Below, in pieces: positions 6,224-8,145 of a DNA stretch of 8,145 nucleotides; position 1 is the stretch's first letter; each line of letters opens with the position of its first letter. A program made the translations under genes and the position numbers. This DNA is from an uncultured Collinsella sp. (GTDB taxonomy: Bacteria > Actinomycetota > Coriobacteriia > Coriobacteriales > Coriobacteriaceae). The notes below the pieces were generated by a model that made no database searches, was not told the origin of the DNA, and saw nothing but the letters and a program-made list of their open reading frames with translations. The DNA lies in NCBI GenBank assembly GCA_900751665.1, contig CAADSV010000157.1:1-8145 (forward strand). The letters run 5' to 3'.

Positions 6224-7036
6224 ATGACAGCTATCGATCGGGGCCGGGCGCCCGCGGCCTTCAAACGCTATACCGATGCCTACGACGCCACCAACCCACG
6301 CATCGCGCTCAAAATTGAGCATACGTACCACGTTGCCGAGGCATGCGATGCCGTGGCGCGCGAGCAGGGCTGGTCGACAGAGGATATAGACCTGGCCTGG
6401 CTTTGCGGCCTGTTACACGATATGGGACGCTTTGAACAGTTGCGGCGCTGGGACACCTTTAAGGACGCCGAGAGTATGAGCCACGCAGCGTTGGGCGTCG
6501 GGGGCCTCTTTGGCGAGAATCCCGACGACGCACCTGCCACAACAAGCATCCGAGATTTTATCGAGACCGACGAGAACGACGAGCTCATCCGCGAGAGCAT
6601 CGCCTATCACAGCGACTTTCGCCTGCCGGCACAACTCGACGAGCGTACACGGTGCTTCTGCGATATCGTGCGCGATGGCGACAAGATCGACATTATGCGC
6701 ACCATCGCCGACAGCACCGTCGACACCATCCTTAAGGTAGACGAGAAGACGTTTCTCGGCAGCCGCTTCTCGTCGCCAACACTTGCCGCCTTTGACGAGC
6801 GCCGCTGCGTCGCACGCGATGAACGCAACGAGCCCGCAGACTACCTGGTGGGACTCATCTGCTTTATGTTTGAGCTCGTCTATCCAGCGAGCCGCGCGCT
6901 GGCGCGCGAGCAGGGCGATATCTACCGCCTGCTCGACGCGCCCTTTGGCATTGCGCGCCCCTTTACCGATCCCGCCACGCAAGCGACCTGGGAGCGCCTA
7001 AAGAACGAGATACGCGACTGGCTGGCGCGCGCCTAG
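6224..7036 (+). CDS. HD-domain protein, putative metal-dependent phosphohydrolase
   Basis: A soluble 270-residue protein with an HD-superfamily fold. Metal-binding candidates appear in the expected order: His36 (EHTYHVAEA), His65-Asp66 (LLHDMGRFEQ), His87 (SHAALG), His129 (AYHSDF) and Asp153 (RDGDKIDIM). The two extra histidines between the HD pair and the final Asp are typical of HD proteins with a two-metal site. These residues suggest hydrolysis of a phosphate ester or nucleotide; the substrate cannot be told. There is no signal peptide or membrane segment. The C-terminal 100 residues are mostly helical and not a domain I recognise. ATG 6224 follows AGGAAG by five bases. The gene is divergent from azlC across 127 bases and convergent with the EtfA gene, sharing four bases (CTAG) at its end. 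No partner gene indicates a pathway. Confidence 0.85.
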   Translation: MTAIDRGRAPAAFKRYTDAYDATNPRIALKIEHTYHVAEACDAVAREQGWSTEDIDLAWLCGLLHDMGRFEQLRRWDTFKDAESMSHAALGVGGLFGENPDDAPATTSIRDFIETDENDELIRESIAYHSDFRLPAQLDERTRCFCDIVRDGDKIDIMRTIADSTVDTILKVDEKTFLGSRFSSPTLAAFDERRCVARDERNEPADYLVGLICFMFELVYPASRALAREQGDIYRLLDAPFGIARPFTDPATQATWERLKNEIRDWLARA

Positions 7037-8145
7037 CGCTCAAGCTGGGCCAGCAGCTCCTCGACGACCTCGACGGCATCACCGACAACCTTGTACTGGG
7101 CAGCACCAAAGATGGGGGCATCCGGGTCCTCGTTGATGGCGATAATGCACTCCGCCCCACCGATGCCGGCAAGATGCTGGATGGCGCCCGAAACACCGAT
7201 ACTCACGAGAAGCTTGGGCGAAACCGATACGCCCGTCTGGCCAATCTGATGGCGATACTCCAACCAGCCGGCCTCCACGACAGGTCGCGTGCAGCCAAGC
7301 TCGGCCCCCAGAGCCTCGGCGAGCCTTCGCATCAGCGGCAGGTTTTTCTTGGAACCAATGCCGCGACCCACCACGACCAGGCGCTCGGCATCGGCGATCG
7401 AAGCCTGCTGGCCCCACTCCTCGGCGGGAATCGAGATCTCAACACGAGCCTTAGCATCATCCGCAAGTGATATCTGGGTGATCGTGCCGGAGCGGCCGTA
7501 GTCAAAGTCGGGCGCCTTAAAGATGCCGGGACGCACCGTTGCCATCTGGGGACGATGATTGGGGCAGACGATGGTGGCCATCAGGTTGCCGCCAAACGCC
7601 GGACGCGTCTGTTGCAGCAGCCCCGTCTCCGTATCCATCGAAAGTACGGTGCAGTCAGCCGTAAGGCCCGTCTGCAAACGCACGGCAACGCCGGGTGCCA
7701 GTTCGCGGCCAAAGGCGGTCGCACCGTACAGAATGGCCTCGGGCTTGCGCTCTGCCACCAAATCGCAGATCAGCCGAGCGTAGACCTCCGCATCGTTCTG
7801 GTGCAGACGCTCGTCGCGACAGACCAGGACCTCGTCTGCACCGGCGCAAACCAGATGCTCCAGGTCACCGAGAGAACCCTCGGGGCCCATACCGACCAGC
7901 GCCACCAGACGGCAGCCGCGAGCATCGGCAAGCTCGCGGCCCTTGCCCATGAGCTCATAGGCAACGGGAGTCACCGTATCGTGCTCGTCGGTCTGAACGA
8001 ATACCCAAATGTCTCGATATGCATCAAGGTCCACCGCGCCAGCGGCCTCGTCACGCTCGATCGAGATAGCGTTGACAGGGCAGGCGTCAACGCACCCGCC
8101 GCATAGGATGCAGCCGTCGGTTACGCGGGCGCAACGGTTGGGGCG
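7033..8145 (-). CDS. etfA: Electron transfer flavoprotein alpha subunit with N-terminal [4Fe-4S] ferredoxin domain, 5'-truncated
   Basis: EtfA binds FAD and with EtfB moves electrons between dehydrogenases. The frame is open to the right edge, giving 370 residues in the window; the true start lies beyond. Residues 12-23 here read CILCGGCVDACP, a full CxxCxxCxxxCP cluster motif that precedes the EtfA body. Residues from about 43 form the alpha/beta domain (GATAFGRELAPGVAVRL, TGLTADCTVL, RPQMATVRPGIF). The FAD domain (about 255-362) has VVGRGIGSKKNLPLMRRLAE, GQTGVSVSPKLLVSIGVSGA and NEDPDAPIFGAAQYKVVGD. EtfA proteins with such a ferredoxin extension are known from anaerobic electron-bifurcating enzymes such as lactate and caffeyl-CoA reductase complexes. 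A GTG at 8034 after the cluster is an internal codon. EtfB and the partner dehydrogenase, expected upstream, are not visible. It ends in TAG overlapping the HD-gene stop. Confidence 0.93.
   Translation of the reverse strand, partial: RPNRCARVTDGCILCGGCVDACPVNAISIERDEAAGAVDLDAYRDIWVFVQTDEHDTVTPVAYELMGKGRELADARGCRLVALVGMGPEGSLGDLEHLVCAGADEVLVCRDERLHQNDAEVYARLICDLVAERKPEAILYGATAFGRELAPGVAVRLQTGLTADCTVLSMDTETGLLQQTRPAFGGNLMATIVCPNHRPQMATVRPGIFKAPDFDYGRSGTITQISLADDAKARVEISIPAEEWGQQASIADAERLVVVGRGIGSKKNLPLMRRLAEALGAELGCTRPVVEAGWLEYRHQIGQTGVSVSPKLLVSIGVSGAIQHLAGIGGAECIIAINEDPDAPIFGAAQYKVVGDAVEVVEELLAQLER

Noticed and set aside
8032..8034. GTG as the start of EtfA
   Set aside because: The same frame continues upstream through a complete 4Fe-4S motif to the window edge, so this codon is internal.
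7555..8106. 183-codon plus-strand frame antisense to etfA
   Set aside because: The minus strand carries conserved EtfA and ferredoxin motifs over the same bases.

Overview
The window reads as chromosomal DNA from a GC-rich anaerobic bacterium. A Coriobacteriia actinobacterium such as Collinsella is the best guess. This is inferred from codon use, a single-chain PurL with a fused glutaminase domain, a 2-keto-3-deoxygluconate permease, an AzlCD exporter and an electron-transfer flavoprotein alpha subunit carrying a ferredoxin domain. No database search was possible, so the taxon is not proven. Both ends cut through genes. No mobile element, CRISPR array, tRNA or rRNA was seen.

Layout, left to right. 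Bases 1-1366 (+) hold the C-terminal part of PurL (purine biosynthesis), followed by a strong intrinsic terminator at 1404-1440. An EamA/DMT-type transporter (1466-2401, +) starts only 25 bases after that terminator. A gene-free stretch with one unexplained hairpin follows (2402-2553), then a bidirectional terminator at about 2549-2593. Three transcription units then run on the minus strand: a membrane diguanylate cyclase (2594-3736), a KdgT-family permease (3925-4947) and the two-gene AzlC/AzlD amino-acid exporter (6096 down to 5091). From a divergent intergenic region at 6097-6223, which carries a perfect 10-bp inverted repeat around a TACAAT -10-like box, an HD-domain phosphohydrolase gene runs rightward (6224-7036). 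It meets the minus-strand ferredoxin-EtfA gene (7033 to the right edge) tail to tail, with both stop codons lying inside one CTAG.

The genes do not form one pathway. They are a set of mostly single-gene units: purine synthesis, three transport systems, one second-messenger enzyme, one putative metal-dependent phosphohydrolase and one redox protein. Only azlC and azlD are clearly co-translated. I found no convincing undescribed multi-gene system. The most notable points are the ferredoxin-EtfA fusion, the inverted repeat around the HD-gene promoter candidate, the possible attenuator arrangement before the DMT gene, and the terminator-less convergent CTAG junction.
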